DNA of 64,000 nucleotides, from assembly GCA_051870755.1 (NCBI GenBank), contig JBJECE010000018.1, positions 1-64,000 of the forward strand, given 5' to 3'. Origin of the DNA: W0P28-013 sp051870755. Lineage in GTDB: Bacteria > Bacteroidota > Bacteroidia > Bacteroidales > Paludibacteraceae. This document shows, in pieces, positions 8,154 through 17,500 of the stretch. Under the pieces are notes generated by a model. That model saw only the letters and a list, made by a program, of their open reading frames with translations, was not told the origin of the DNA and searched no databases. The translations under genes and the position numbers were made by a program. Numbering within the stretch: the first letter of the stretch is position 1; every line of letters begins with the position of its first letter.

Positions 8154-8990
8154 TTAGTTGAAGAAATCCTCCTCCAAGTGCGTATCGTTTTGTTCTTGCC
8201 GCTGCGAGAGTTTGCTTTCGTCGTTGGTCAGCCAGATGTCGATGCGGCGGCCTGTTTCGTAGGCGCTGCCTGCCGACGGCGTCTGCCGATAGACGAAAAA
8301 GTTGCTTTTGTCGGCGGCGTTTGCGGCCGTTTCGTCATATTCTACGGCGCCCAACACAAAACGGTATTCAGCCACGACGGCTTCGGCCTCGGCGGCGCTC
8401 AGGCCTTTCAGATTGGGCGTATAGGCTGTTTCGCCCACAACACGTTCGCCCACCAAAAGTGTGAGGCTTGCGCCATCGGCTATTTTGCTGCCCGGGTTTA
8501 CGGCCGTGCCGTTGGCTCTGACTTCCATCACCAAGTCGGGAAATTCCGATGGCGTGTAATCGATTTTTTCGATGCGGAAGCCCATCGCCTCCAAGGTGGC
8601 TTTTGCCTGCCGTGCCGGAAAGTTGCGCAGGTCGGGCAGCGCAATCAGTTTTTTGCTGTTCGCATTGATGGTCAGATACACCTTGCGGCCGAGTTTCACC
8701 GGTGTGTTGGCGGCCGGCACCTGCTCGATGACTTCGCCCGGCAATTTGTCGCGCACATACATCGAATCGACCACCTCGTAGGCAAGTCCGCTCTTTTTGA
8801 GCAGCACTTCGGCCTCTTCGGGGTACAGTCCGTGCAAATCGGGCACGATTATGGTTTCGCCATGATGCGTAAATTTGCCCAACGACACCAAACTGATGCC
8901 GGCAATGGCGAATACAAGTATCACGGCAACGAGAATGTTAATCCAAAAAAACTTGCTTTTCAGAAAATTCCAAACAATTTTCAAACTCAT
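8154..8990 (-). CDS. PASTA-domain membrane protein
   Basis: The protein has 278 residues. One N-terminal membrane helix (WINILVAVILVFAIAGISLV, about 15-35) anchors three PASTA domains at about 45-110 (VPDLHGLYPEEAEVLLKKSG), 117-182 (LPDLRNFPARQAKATLEAMG) and 188-258 (PNLKGLSAAEAEAVVAEYRF). PASTA domains bind peptidoglycan or stem peptides in kinases and penicillin-binding proteins. Here they stand alone with no kinase or transpeptidase domain, as in other Bacteroidota. It is probably periplasmic, facing the cell wall. The role is unknown. It precedes the pseudouridine synthase gene. Confidence 0.85.
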   Translation of the reverse strand: MSLKIVWNFLKSKFFWINILVAVILVFAIAGISLVSLGKFTHHGETIIVPDLHGLYPEEAEVLLKKSGLAYEVVDSMYVRDKLPGEVIEQVPAANTPVKLGRKVYLTINANSKKLIALPDLRNFPARQAKATLEAMGFRIEKIDYTPSEFPDLVMEVRANGTAVNPGSKIADGASLTLLVGERVVGETAYTPNLKGLSAAEAEAVVAEYRFVLGAVEYDETAANAADKSNFFVYRQTPSAGSAYETGRRIDIWLTNDESKLSQRQEQNDTHLEEDFFN

Positions 8991-9089
8991 ACGCGATGAA
9001 TAATTTGGTTAAAAAAACGGACGAGCAAAGATAGGTATTTTCTTTGGTAATTGCAACAATATAGTGCCGATAAATGCACATCCGGCAAC

Positions 9090-9114
9090 AAAAAAAGCGA
9101 AGATGTGCATCTTC
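9090..9114 (-). terminator. Intrinsic terminator of rpmH
   Basis: Read on the minus strand, GTGAAGAT-GCAC-ATCTTCGC forms an 8-bp stem (one G-T pair) followed by seven T (plus-strand A run at 9090-9096). It lies 50 bases past the rpmH stop. Confidence 0.8.
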
Positions 9115-9163
9115 ACTTCTCCTGTCGGCAATGTATATTGTCGTTGCTAAAAGACGATTGTCA

Positions 9164-9322
9164 TTAAGCTTTTTTGCAATATTCGTCCGAAACGGTCAGT
9201 TTTTTACGACCATGTGCGCGGCGCGATGCCAATACGCGACGACCGTTTGCCGTTGCCATTCTTTCGCGAAAACCATGTTTGTTTTTGCGCTTTCTGTTCG
9301 AAGGTTGGAATGTTCTTTTCAT
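9164..9322 (-). CDS. rpmH: Ribosomal protein bL34
   Basis: This is a 52-residue gene. The product starts MKRTFQPSNRKRKNKHGFR and continues with ERMATANGRRVLASRRAHGR, then KKLTVSDEYCKKA. The N-terminal KRTFQPSxRKRxxxHGFRxRM and GRxVLxxRRxxGR patterns are the signature of bL34, a small basic protein of the large ribosomal subunit. Length is normal, with a short C-terminal extension. It is a single gene with its own strong Bacteroides-type promoter and a terminator. Confidence 0.97.
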   Translation of the reverse strand: MKRTFQPSNRKRKNKHGFRERMATANGRRVLASRRAHGRKKLTVSDEYCKKA

Positions 9323-9369
9323 CTTTTATAGCATTTTATGTTGTTTCACTTCCGAGCAAATTCGGGTTG

Positions 9370-9400
9370 CAAAGGTAGTTATTTTTTTTGAATCGGCAAT
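9370..9400 (-). promoter_or_regulatory. Promoter of rpmH
   Basis: On the minus strand ATTG (9397-9400), 19 bases, then TACCTTTG (9370-9377) match the Bacteroides -33/-7 pair (TTTG / TAnnTTTG). The rpmH start lies 48 bases downstream. Confidence 0.7.
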
Positions 9401-9507
9401 ATTTTTGTCGTATTTTTTACTAAAAATGCCATTCTAATGGTTTTTCCGACCGATTTTTCGACAAAAAATTGTAATTTTGCACCTGTTTTGCTACACAATA
9501 TTTATAT

Positions 9508-10827
9508 ATGAAACGACTTTTTATCGAAACATACGGTTGCCAGATGAACGTAGCCGATAGCGAAGTGGTGGCTGCTGTGATGCAGTCGTGCGGCTTCGAA
9601 CTCACCGACAGCATCGATGCGGCCGATTGCATCATCGTGAACACCTGCTCCATACGCGACAATGCCGAACAGCGCGTGTTTGGACGGTTGCAAAATTTTC
9701 AGTCGCTGCGCAAAAAACGCGGCCTCATCGTCGGCGTCATCGGCTGTATGGCCGAACGTGTGAAAGACGATTTGGTGGATAAATATGGCGTGGATTTCGT
9801 GGCCGGCCCCGATGCCTACCTCGACCTGCCCAACCTGGTGGGAGCAGCCATGCACGGCGAACGTGCCGTGAACGTGCAACTATCAACCACCGAAACCTAC
9901 CGCAACGTGTTGCCGCACCGTTTGGGAAACGCCATTTCGGGATTTGTCAGCATCATGCGCGGCTGCAACAACTTTTGCTCGTACTGCATCGTTCCCTACA
10001 CGCGCGGACGCGAACGCAGTCGCGACGTGGAGAGCATTTTGCGCGAAGTGCACGACCTCGAAGCACGAGGCTACAAAGAGATAACGCTGCTCGGGCAAAA
10101 TGTCAATTCGTATCGTTTCGAAACAGCCGACGGCGCCATTGTCGATTTCCCGCTGCTGCTCGAAACGGTAGCCAAAGCCGTACCGACGGTGCGCATACGG
10201 TTCACTACATCGCACCCGAAAGACATGAGCGACGCCACGCTGGAAGTGATAGCCAAATATCCGAACGTGTGCAAATTCATTCATCTGCCGGTGCAGAGTG
10301 GCAGCAACGCCGTGCTCAAAGCCATGAACCGCAAATACACGCGCGAGTGGTATCTCGACCGCATTGCCGCCATCCGGCGCATTGTGCCCGACGCCGCCAT
10401 TGGTACCGATGTGTTTTGCGGATTCCACGACGAAACGCTCGACGACCACGCACAGACACTCAGTCTGATGCGCGAGGTTGGTTTCGACAGCGCGTTCATG
10501 TTCAAATATTCGGAACGCCCCGGCACCTTTGCCGCCAAACATCTGCCCGACAACATCGCCGAAGAGGAAAAAGTGCGCCGCCTGAACGAAATCATCGCCC
10601 TGCAATTGGAGTTGAGCCTCGAATCGAATCGGCGCGATGTGGGCAAAACGTTCGAGGTGTTGGTCGAAGGACGCTCGAAACGGTCGGCCGCCGATATGTG
10701 CGGTCGCACGTCGCAAAACAAATTGGTGGTATTCCCGAAAGAGTCGGCCAAAACGGGCGACTTGGTGTTGGTGCGCATCGACGACGCCTCGGCGGCCACA
10801 CTGATGGGAAAAATCGTAACGGAGTAA
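9508..10827 (+). CDS. miaB: tRNA-2-methylthio-N6-dimethylallyladenosine synthase MiaB
   Basis: The protein has 439 residues, typical for MiaB. An N-terminal UPF0004 domain holds three cysteines for the auxiliary [4Fe-4S] cluster (IETYGCQMN, VNTCSIRDNA, GVIGCMAER). The radical-SAM domain has RGCNNFCSYCIVPYTRGRE (CxxxCxxC). A C-terminal TRAM domain starts near FEVLVEGRSKRS. The enzyme adds a methylthio group at position 2 of i6A37 in tRNAs reading UNN codons. Absence of a longer C-terminal extension and the PYTRGRE motif favour MiaB over MtaB or RimO. A -7 box TAATTTTG lies at 9472-9479. The MFS gene follows after 9 bases. Confidence 0.95.
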   Translation: MKRLFIETYGCQMNVADSEVVAAVMQSCGFELTDSIDAADCIIVNTCSIRDNAEQRVFGRLQNFQSLRKKRGLIVGVIGCMAERVKDDLVDKYGVDFVAGPDAYLDLPNLVGAAMHGERAVNVQLSTTETYRNVLPHRLGNAISGFVSIMRGCNNFCSYCIVPYTRGRERSRDVESILREVHDLEARGYKEITLLGQNVNSYRFETADGAIVDFPLLLETVAKAVPTVRIRFTTSHPKDMSDATLEVIAKYPNVCKFIHLPVQSGSNAVLKAMNRKYTREWYLDRIAAIRRIVPDAAIGTDVFCGFHDETLDDHAQTLSLMREVGFDSAFMFKYSERPGTFAAKHLPDNIAEEEKVRRLNEIIALQLELSLESNRRDVGKTFEVLVEGRSKRSAADMCGRTSQNKLVVFPKESAKTGDLVLVRIDDASAATLMGKIVTE

Positions 10828-10836
10828 AACGCGCGT

Positions 10837-12033
10837 GTGCTGATGGTATCGACGACGGACGAAAAATTGTGGAATGCCAACTACATGAAATTGTGGGTGG
10901 CCAATTTCATGCTCTTTTTTTCGTTTATGTTGCTGATGCCGCTATTGCCCATCTATCTGAGCGACACTTTTTCGGCTGACAAGCAGACGATTGGCATTGT
11001 GCTGTCGGGCTATACGATTACGGCGCTGTTGGTGCGTCCGTTCAGCGGTTTTGTGGTCGATAGTTTTCCGCGCAAAGTGGTGCTGTTGGTCTGTTATTTT
11101 CTGTTTTTCATCTTTTTTACCGGCTATTTTTTGGGTGGTTCGTTGTTGCTGTTCGCTGTCGTGCGTACGTTGCACGGTGCGCCGTTTGGTGCGACAACGG
11201 TGGCCAATAGCACGGTCGTAATCGATGTACTGCCATCATCGCGGCGTGCCGAAGGTATTGGTTACTACGGACTTAGCAATAACATCGCCACAGCGCTCGG
11301 GCCGTCGGTGGGCATCTATCTGTACGATGCTTATCACAATTTCGATTTGGTATTTTTGTTGGCTTTGGTGGTGTCGTGCATCGGCCTCATTATCGACGCC
11401 ACCATCAAGGTGCGTCGGCGCGAAGTGCCATCGTGTCCGCAGCGGCCGGTGTCGTTCGATCGTTTCTTCCTGCTCAAAGGTTGGGCGCAGAGCCTCACGC
11501 TGATGCTGCTTTCGTTTGCTTACGGCATCGTATCGACCTATTTGGCCATTTACGGCAAAGAGGAGTTGGGCATAACCGGCGGCACAGGCGCTTTTTTTGC
11601 GCTGTTTGCCATCGGGCTGATGCTGTCGCGCACGTTTGGCAGCCGTATGTTGCGGCGCGGGTTCATCGCGGGTAATGCGTCGGTGGGCATAGTGGTAGCC
11701 TTGTGCGGATATTTGATTTTTGCTGCCGTGCCGCATTTGGTCGGTTACTATGGGTCGGCCTTTATCATCGGCATCGGTTTGGGGCTGTTATTTCCGGCGT
11801 TTCAGAATATGTTCATCAACATGGCCGAACATTGTCAGCGTGGCACGGCCAATTCCACCATGCTGACATCGTGGGACGTGGGCATTGGTGCCGGCATACT
11901 TGTTGGCGGTATTGTGGCCGAACGGCTGGGCTATCATTGGGCGTTTTGGCTGGCCTGTATCGTTTATACGCTGGGTGGTGTGCTATTCTTTGCTTTCTCG
12001 CGCACCCATTTCATGCGCCACCGCTTGCGTTAA
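10837..12033 (+). CDS. Major facilitator superfamily transporter
   Basis: The protein has 398 residues with about 12 hydrophobic helices, two six-helix halves, and the MFS loop 2-3 region FSGFVVDSFPRKVVLLV. It is an inner-membrane secondary carrier. The shape and length resemble drug/sugar efflux carriers of the YfcJ/AraJ kind, but the substrate cannot be assigned. Start could also be the second Met (MVSTTDEK, 10843). It lies 9 bases after miaB and is probably cotranscribed. A repeat-rich 447-base gap follows. Confidence 0.85.
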   Translation: MLMVSTTDEKLWNANYMKLWVANFMLFFSFMLLMPLLPIYLSDTFSADKQTIGIVLSGYTITALLVRPFSGFVVDSFPRKVVLLVCYFLFFIFFTGYFLGGSLLLFAVVRTLHGAPFGATTVANSTVVIDVLPSSRRAEGIGYYGLSNNIATALGPSVGIYLYDAYHNFDLVFLLALVVSCIGLIIDATIKVRRREVPSCPQRPVSFDRFFLLKGWAQSLTLMLLSFAYGIVSTYLAIYGKEELGITGGTGAFFALFAIGLMLSRTFGSRMLRRGFIAGNASVGIVVALCGYLIFAAVPHLVGYYGSAFIIGIGLGLLFPAFQNMFINMAEHCQRGTANSTMLTSWDVGIGAGILVGGIVAERLGYHWAFWLACIVYTLGGVLFFAFSRTHFMRHRLR

Positions 12034-12083
12034 TTTTTGGGGGCATTTCAAAACTGCTTTATCGCGTGGTCTCCCCTTTACAA

Positions 12084-12123
12084 GCCTGTCTACCGAAGGT
12101 AGAGCCTGCCTACCGAAGGTAGA
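12084..12123. repeat. Tandem 20-bp repeat with GAA-loop hairpins
   Basis: Units GCCTGTCTACCGAAGGTAGA and GCCTGCCTACCGAAGGTAGA lie head to tail and differ at one base. Each contains a perfect CTACC/GGTAG stem with a GAA loop. There are only two copies and no spacer, so this is not a CRISPR. Confidence 0.8.
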
Positions 12124-12424
12124 GGGAGTGCCCGAAGGGCGTAGGGTTAAAAATAGTGCAAAATAGTTTCAAAGTTTAAGGCAAAAGGGTAAAAATCTAT
12201 ATTCTCGTTTTCTTTCATTTCTTTTGCTTGACCAAAAGAAACGAAAGACAAAGAAAAGTCAAGACTGCGGCGGCTGCGTAACCAAAAATTTGTCGTTTCG
12301 GTGTCGGCTAAATCAAACTCGCTGCGCTCAAACAGTGATTTAGCTTTTCGACACACTCAACTCGATTTTTGACACACCCGCCAAGGTCATTTTTTTACTA
12401 CTCACTACTCATTGCTAATTTCTA

Positions 12425-12458
12425 ATTGTAGGGACGTGGCGCGCCACGCCCCTACAAT
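12425..12458. repeat. 34-bp palindrome, GTAGGG family
   Basis: ATTGTAGGG-A-CGTGGCG pairs with CGCCACG-C-CCCTACAAT with a single A/C mismatch. It lies 23 bases past the OmpA-gene stop. It belongs with the similar inverted repeats at 5662 and 31718. Confidence 0.8.
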
Positions 12459-12480
12459 CTCTGTTCTTGGCTCTCCTTTG

Positions 12481-14550
12481 TTATTTCTGCAAGTATTTCT
12501 CTTTCAGTTCGTTGGCTTTGCGAATGCACTCGGGGTCGTTCGGGTTGCCGATGGACGGGTCGAGTTTCGGAATCATCAGTATGGTGCCGGGTTCGATGTC
12601 GCTCGGGTCTTGTATTTGGAACATGTTGGCCTCGTAGATATAGACCCAGAAGGCTTGTTCGCCGCCGTACCATTTGCGCGATAGTTGTGCCAAATACATG
12701 CCGCGTTTCATGGTTACTTCGCCGATAAATTCGGTGTATTTCAGGAAAATGGGTACCATTTGTCCGTCAATTTCGACGAGCGGTATCTCGCGCGTGGTTT
12801 TATTCACGATGCCTTTGTCGGTTTTGCCGGCTTCGTGTGCTTCGTCGGCGTGTTGTTGCTGTGTTTCGGCATCGATGTAGCCTACCGGAATGATTTCCAC
12901 GCGGCGGTCTTTCGATTTTTGGTGCGCAAAGTCGTTGTAGCGGAATGGTTTTGTCGAGCCGAACGATTGCACTTTCATCTGCGAGTCGTACACGCCTTTT
13001 TGCCGCAGCATGTTGGCTACGGCGCGTGCGCGTTTCATCGATAGTTGTTGGTTGTATTCGTCGCTGCCGGTTTTGCAGGCGTGTCCGTTCACTTCGATGC
13101 CCATGTCGCGGTGTTGCACGAGTACGGCTGCCACCTTGTCGAGAATGTCGGCCGGTTGCAGTTTGGGGTCGTATTTGTCGAAATCGAAGTAGATGACCGA
13201 TTTGCGCAACTCTTCCTCGAGCGTGGCTGTGGCGCGGGCTATGGTGTCGTGCGGCGTGGTCGGTGTCGGTGCAACCATGGTGGGCACTTGCAGCGTGTCG
13301 CGCATGACGATGGTGTCGTTCACCACGATAGTGTCCTGAATGCGTATGGTGTCATACACATAAATGATTTTTGGTTCGTCGTTTTTCTTTTTCTTCTCTT
13401 TTTTGGCTTTCGGTGTTTTGGGCGTAGTGCGTCCTGCAAATACGTTGATGCCGAATTTGACGCCGGCCGACAGTGCGTTGATGCCGCCATTGATGCCTTT
13501 GCCTTGCACCTGTTTGGTAGCCAGCACGCCTTGATATTCGTTCATAAACGGATGCAGTTCGTTTTTGAAGCCGATGTCCTGCCGTGTGTCGTCCTGATAA
13601 GGGTCGATGTTGTTGAAACCGTAGTTGGCGTAAATGCCGAGGAACAGATCGACGCGTTGGCTGACTTGAAACAGTGCGCCGATTTCGAAAAATGCGGCGA
13701 TATTGTATCGGAATTGTCGGTTGTCTTTGGTGGGAATGCCTTTCACGGCGGCAGTTTGACCTTGATTGTCTTCAAAACCAAATTCGTACAGATCTTCGTA
13801 CACGCCCAACACATCTTTTGTGGTGTAGTTGTATTCGCCGATGTGGCGCATCGAACCGCCGATTACTTTGTAGTCGGAATAGACGGGCAGGCCAAATTTG
13901 GCGCCCACTTGTGCGTACAAGCCGGTGCGGTAACCCCAATTTTGCTGGAAATGCAGTGCCAACGGAATCTCGACCATGTAGATGACTTGGCGCTCTTTCC
14001 AATTTTGCATGCGCACACGGTGGTCGTATTTTTCGCCATCGGAGTCGGTGATGCCGTTCCAAGCGTCGATGGTTTTGCCAAATTCGCCGGTCAGTTTGGC
14101 TACCGACCCATAGTGGCTGATGTGTGCGCCGGTACCGATGCCGACTGTCGGAACGAAAAAGTAGGTGTAGCCGATGTTGGCCGTGAGCGACGGCAGCACA
14201 TATTGCGTGCCCGCATCGACGGCATAGAGCAGGTCGCTGATGCCGGCGCCGATGCCGAATTGGAAGTAGGAACCTTTGCGCAAGGGGTGAATTTCCAATT
14301 TGCGCCGAATGGTGTCGTTGTCGTCTTCAAAACCGAGCGTGTCGGGTGTGTAAATGAGGCTGTCCTGCTCGGATGTGGCGGTGTCGGCCATGATGTCTTG
14401 CTCGATGGCTTCGGCAAATGGATCAACGTAAACCGTATCGTGGTCGAGTACGACAATACTGTCGTTGTCGCCAAAGAAGAGGTCGGCTTCTTGTGCCAAT
14501 GCACTTGCGCTGCAGAGCGCAATGGTCAGTATCGAAACTACTTTTTTCAT
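12481..14550 (-). CDS. OmpA-family outer-membrane protein with C-terminal LysM-like module
   Basis: The protein has 689 residues. It has a signal peptide (MKKVVSILTIALCSASALAQ). Residues about 80-370 are rich in aromatic-ended beta strands typical of a small barrel (GSYFQFGIGAG, GYTYFFVPTVGIGTG, GYRTGLYAQVGAKF). A basic linker KAKKEKKKK comes next. Residues about 445-560 are an OmpA C-terminal peptidoglycan-binding domain (VIYFDFDKYDPKLQP, GHACKTGSDEYNQQLSMKRA, QSFGSTKPFRYND, SKDRRVEI). The tail (600-675) reads like LysM: GMYLAQLSRKWYGG, VYIYEANMFQIQDPSDIEPG. It probably ties the outer membrane to peptidoglycan. It lies downstream of the GLUG surface protein, separated by about 30 bases, so cotranscription is likely. 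Confidence 0.85.
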   Translation of the reverse strand: MKKVVSILTIALCSASALAQEADLFFGDNDSIVVLDHDTVYVDPFAEAIEQDIMADTATSEQDSLIYTPDTLGFEDDNDTIRRKLEIHPLRKGSYFQFGIGAGISDLLYAVDAGTQYVLPSLTANIGYTYFFVPTVGIGTGAHISHYGSVAKLTGEFGKTIDAWNGITDSDGEKYDHRVRMQNWKERQVIYMVEIPLALHFQQNWGYRTGLYAQVGAKFGLPVYSDYKVIGGSMRHIGEYNYTTKDVLGVYEDLYEFGFEDNQGQTAAVKGIPTKDNRQFRYNIAAFFEIGALFQVSQRVDLFLGIYANYGFNNIDPYQDDTRQDIGFKNELHPFMNEYQGVLATKQVQGKGINGGINALSAGVKFGINVFAGRTTPKTPKAKKEKKKKNDEPKIIYVYDTIRIQDTIVVNDTIVMRDTLQVPTMVAPTPTTPHDTIARATATLEEELRKSVIYFDFDKYDPKLQPADILDKVAAVLVQHRDMGIEVNGHACKTGSDEYNQQLSMKRARAVANMLRQKGVYDSQMKVQSFGSTKPFRYNDFAHQKSKDRRVEIIPVGYIDAETQQQHADEAHEAGKTDKGIVNKTTREIPLVEIDGQMVPIFLKYTEFIGEVTMKRGMYLAQLSRKWYGGEQAFWVYIYEANMFQIQDPSDIEPGTILMIPKLDPSIGNPNDPECIRKANELKEKYLQK

Positions 14551-14580
14551 GTTGTATCAGGTTTGTTTTTTGGTTTGTGT

Positions 14581-17500
14581 TTATTTGACAATAAATTTAG
14601 TGCTCTGTTCGTTGCCGTCGCTATCGACAAAGCGGACGAGATAGACGCCTTGCGTTAGGTGTCCGACGAAGGTCATTTGTGCTGCGACATTGTCGGTGCT
14701 ATACACCTGTACACCTTGTGCATTGTGTATTTGCAGTGTGCCGGTCGGATTTGTTACGAAAGGCAGTTCTATGGTTATCGCCTCGTCGGGATGTGCCGGC
14801 ACGGGATATACTTTGATGGCGCTGCTTGGCAGTGGCGCTTTGGGCGTCGGCACGAAGTCGCACGAGCGGTAACGTGTGCCGTCTTCGCCGGTCAGCATCA
14901 CATAGTAGGTGCCGCTCAGTCCGTTCGGTTCGTAGATGTGTTGCAGGGTGGCGTCTTCCACCTTCTGCCCGTTGCGGTACCATTGGTATGCGCTGAATTT
15001 CAGCGGTTTGTCGGGCAGTTCGCCACTGTTGTTCACTACAATGACTTCGTTCCATTTTTGATGCAGATAGCCGTCGAGCGAGATGGAAATTTGCAGGTTT
15101 ATGGTGGTGCTTTCGCACGATTCCGTGCCGCCCAAAAATTGTAATTGTGCATTGTAAATGCGCGGCTGCGGTGTGCCGACGGCCGTTATCGGAATGATGT
15201 TGTCGGACGGAATGTCGGTGTAGATATCGACGCTTGCAAAGTCATCGCCATCGACGCTCAGACGATACTTGGTGGGATTGCCCGACAGCGGTTCTATCTT
15301 GACGAAGAGATTGCCGCTTTCGGTTTCGCATATTTCGAGCAGCGAATCGACGATGGCCACTTCGGGTGTCGGTGTGGCTTTGGCTGTCAGGTTCACGGTG
15401 AGCCGGCAGCCCCATTCGGTCTCGTCGTCGTCGATGGTGCGCACGTCGTCGGGCTTGTCGAATGTAATCTGTTTCGTACCCTTGCCGGTGGCGTTGTAGG
15501 CGTATTCGTAGGTGTAGGGGAAATCGCGTTCGCATACACTGAAGTCCACCTCTTTGGTTTCATTTGGCGCGATGATGTAGGTGGCAGTGTTTTCCGATTT
15601 CACCCAATCGGCGTGGCACAAATTGTCTTTGGCGTAGCGTTCGATGGTGATGCGTATCGGATAGTCGGCCGAGGACAGTTCGGCGTTTTTGTCGAACAGG
15701 TAATCGAGCGTGGCTGTGGCGTTCTCCTCTGTTTTTGTCAGCAGGGTAGCGCCGTTGTTGTCGCCGAACGTCAGTTGCCAGCGATAGGCGATGTGTGTGT
15801 CGCCACCGGTGGCTGTGCGGTCGTTTTCGACTGACAATGTTATCATATCGTTGTCGATGCACGCTTTTTCGTTGTCGATGGGTTTGATGGCGCCGGCATC
15901 GAATGTGGCCAGCAGGGTGATGGTGTCGCAGCCGGCCGAGGTTTTCCATTCGCCTGCACAGCCGTTGTCGCCATCGCGCACTTGGCGCATAATGGTGTAG
16001 GTGCCCGGTTTGAGTTCCGAAATGTCGGGTGTGTAACTGCTGTTTGTTGCCGATTCGCTGCCGGCTATTACCGAATAGATGCCGTTCAGCGGTGCAATCG
16101 TCCAGCGGTAGGTGATGTCGTCGGCATGGCCGCCTGTGGCCGCCTGTTCGTTTTCGATGAGTTTTGCCGTGGGCGTTACACCTTGTTCAAGACAGATGGT
16201 GTCTTTGCCGTTTTTGATTTTGCCGGCTTTGAACTCTTCGAGCAATACAAGTGTCCACTCGCCGGCTGATTGCAGGTAGTTGTGTTCGCATGCGTTGTCT
16301 TTTGTCCAGCGGGTGTAGATGTAGGTGCCGGGTTCGGTTACTTGCGGTTTGTAGTTCATCGTGGTTGTATCGATGGCTTCTTCGGTTATGGTGCCATCTT
16401 CGTCTTCGCGCATCCATTTGTAAACGTATGTGTCGCTGTTGCCGCCGTTTGGCTGCAACCCTTCGATGGCTTTGATGTCGGCTACCGAGCAGGCGTAGTC
16501 GGTGTATTTGTTTATCTCGGTCGGTTTGAAGTCGCCGGCAAGCACCAGATTGACTTGTGCTTTTTTGTATTCGTTGCCCAATTTGGCGGAGATATATACT
16601 GAAGTGCCGTAGCAGTCTTCATATAATAGGGTGGCGTTGTTGTTCTGAATGTCAATCCATTCGGTTCTGAACGATGTCCACGCAACGCCGTTTTCGGTGC
16701 TCACCTGAAAGTCGTGCTGAACGCTGTGGGCGTTTTCGACGCGGTCGGCGGCATCGTGTAGGAAGAATGGCGCTACCGACACAAGTGCGGCATCGGTGTT
16801 GGCCAATGTGGTCAGTTGCGGATAGACGTTGGTGCCGTGCAACCAATTCACGTTGTCGTCGGCAAAAATGGTGAACATTTCTGTTGTTTTTTTGCCGAGT
16901 ACGCTGGTGGCGGTGTTTTTACCATCGCCGGTAGCGCTGGTTGCCATTTGGTTGTCCCAATAGGCGTTGGTGAGTGTTCCGTCATTTTGTCCGACGAGTG
17001 CGCCTTTGGGTTTCTTGCCCAACCATACGTCCGCTGTGCAATAGACGCTGTCGATGACACCTGTCGTGGCGTTGAAGCCTGCAATGCCGCCGCTGTATTC
17101 GGCCGTTTCGGTTATCAAGCCCACGTTGTAGGCGTGGTGAATGGTGCCGGCGTTGTAACCGACGATGCCGCCGCTGTATTTGCCGGCTTTGCGTATCTCG
17201 CTCATGTTGTAGCAGTGATGAATGGTGCCGAGGTTCACACCGGCCACGTTGCCTACGCTGTCGTTGCCTTCGATGTTGCCGCTGACGATGGCAAAGTTTG
17301 TGAGTTCGGCACTATTGCCGACCACGCCAAATAGGCCGACGTTGTTTTTGGCGGCATTTTGAATGAATATGTTGCGTATTTCGTGGCCTTGCCCGTCGAA
17401 TGTGCCGGTGAACGGCACGGCTTCCGTACCGATAGGCTCCCATTGGGTGCCTGCCCAACTATCATTGGTGATGTCGCGTGTGCCGCCGCAATCCAAATCT

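Larger units (their letters stand above)
12034..12480. repeat. Gene-free region made of intergenic repeats
   Basis: No credible gene is present here. From left to right there are two tandem 20-bp units (12084-12103 and 12104-12123, one mismatch), each with a CTACC-GAA-GGTAG hairpin. A third hairpin GCCC-GAA-GGGC follows. A block at about 12215-12360 contains CTTTTGCTTGACCAAAAG and an imperfect dyad around AAATCAAACTCGCTGCGCTC; it gives an open frame with the FERSEF string that appears in many spurious Bacteroidota ORFs. Last is a 34-bp palindrome (12425-12458). The whole looks like accumulated repeat elements between miaB-MFS and the convergent OmpA gene. Confidence 0.65.

Noticed and set aside
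12084..12123. Possible start of a CRISPR array
   Set aside because: Just two adjoining 20-bp units with no spacers between them and no cas gene anywhere in the window.
12147..12356. 69-codon minus-strand frame with the FERSEF string
   Set aside because: The string is translated from an imperfect dyad in a repeat block that yields similar spurious proteins in many Bacteroidota genomes.
13045..14658. 537-codon open frame opposite the OmpA-family gene
   Set aside because: Antisense shadow of a strongly supported gene; its translation has no domain or signal.
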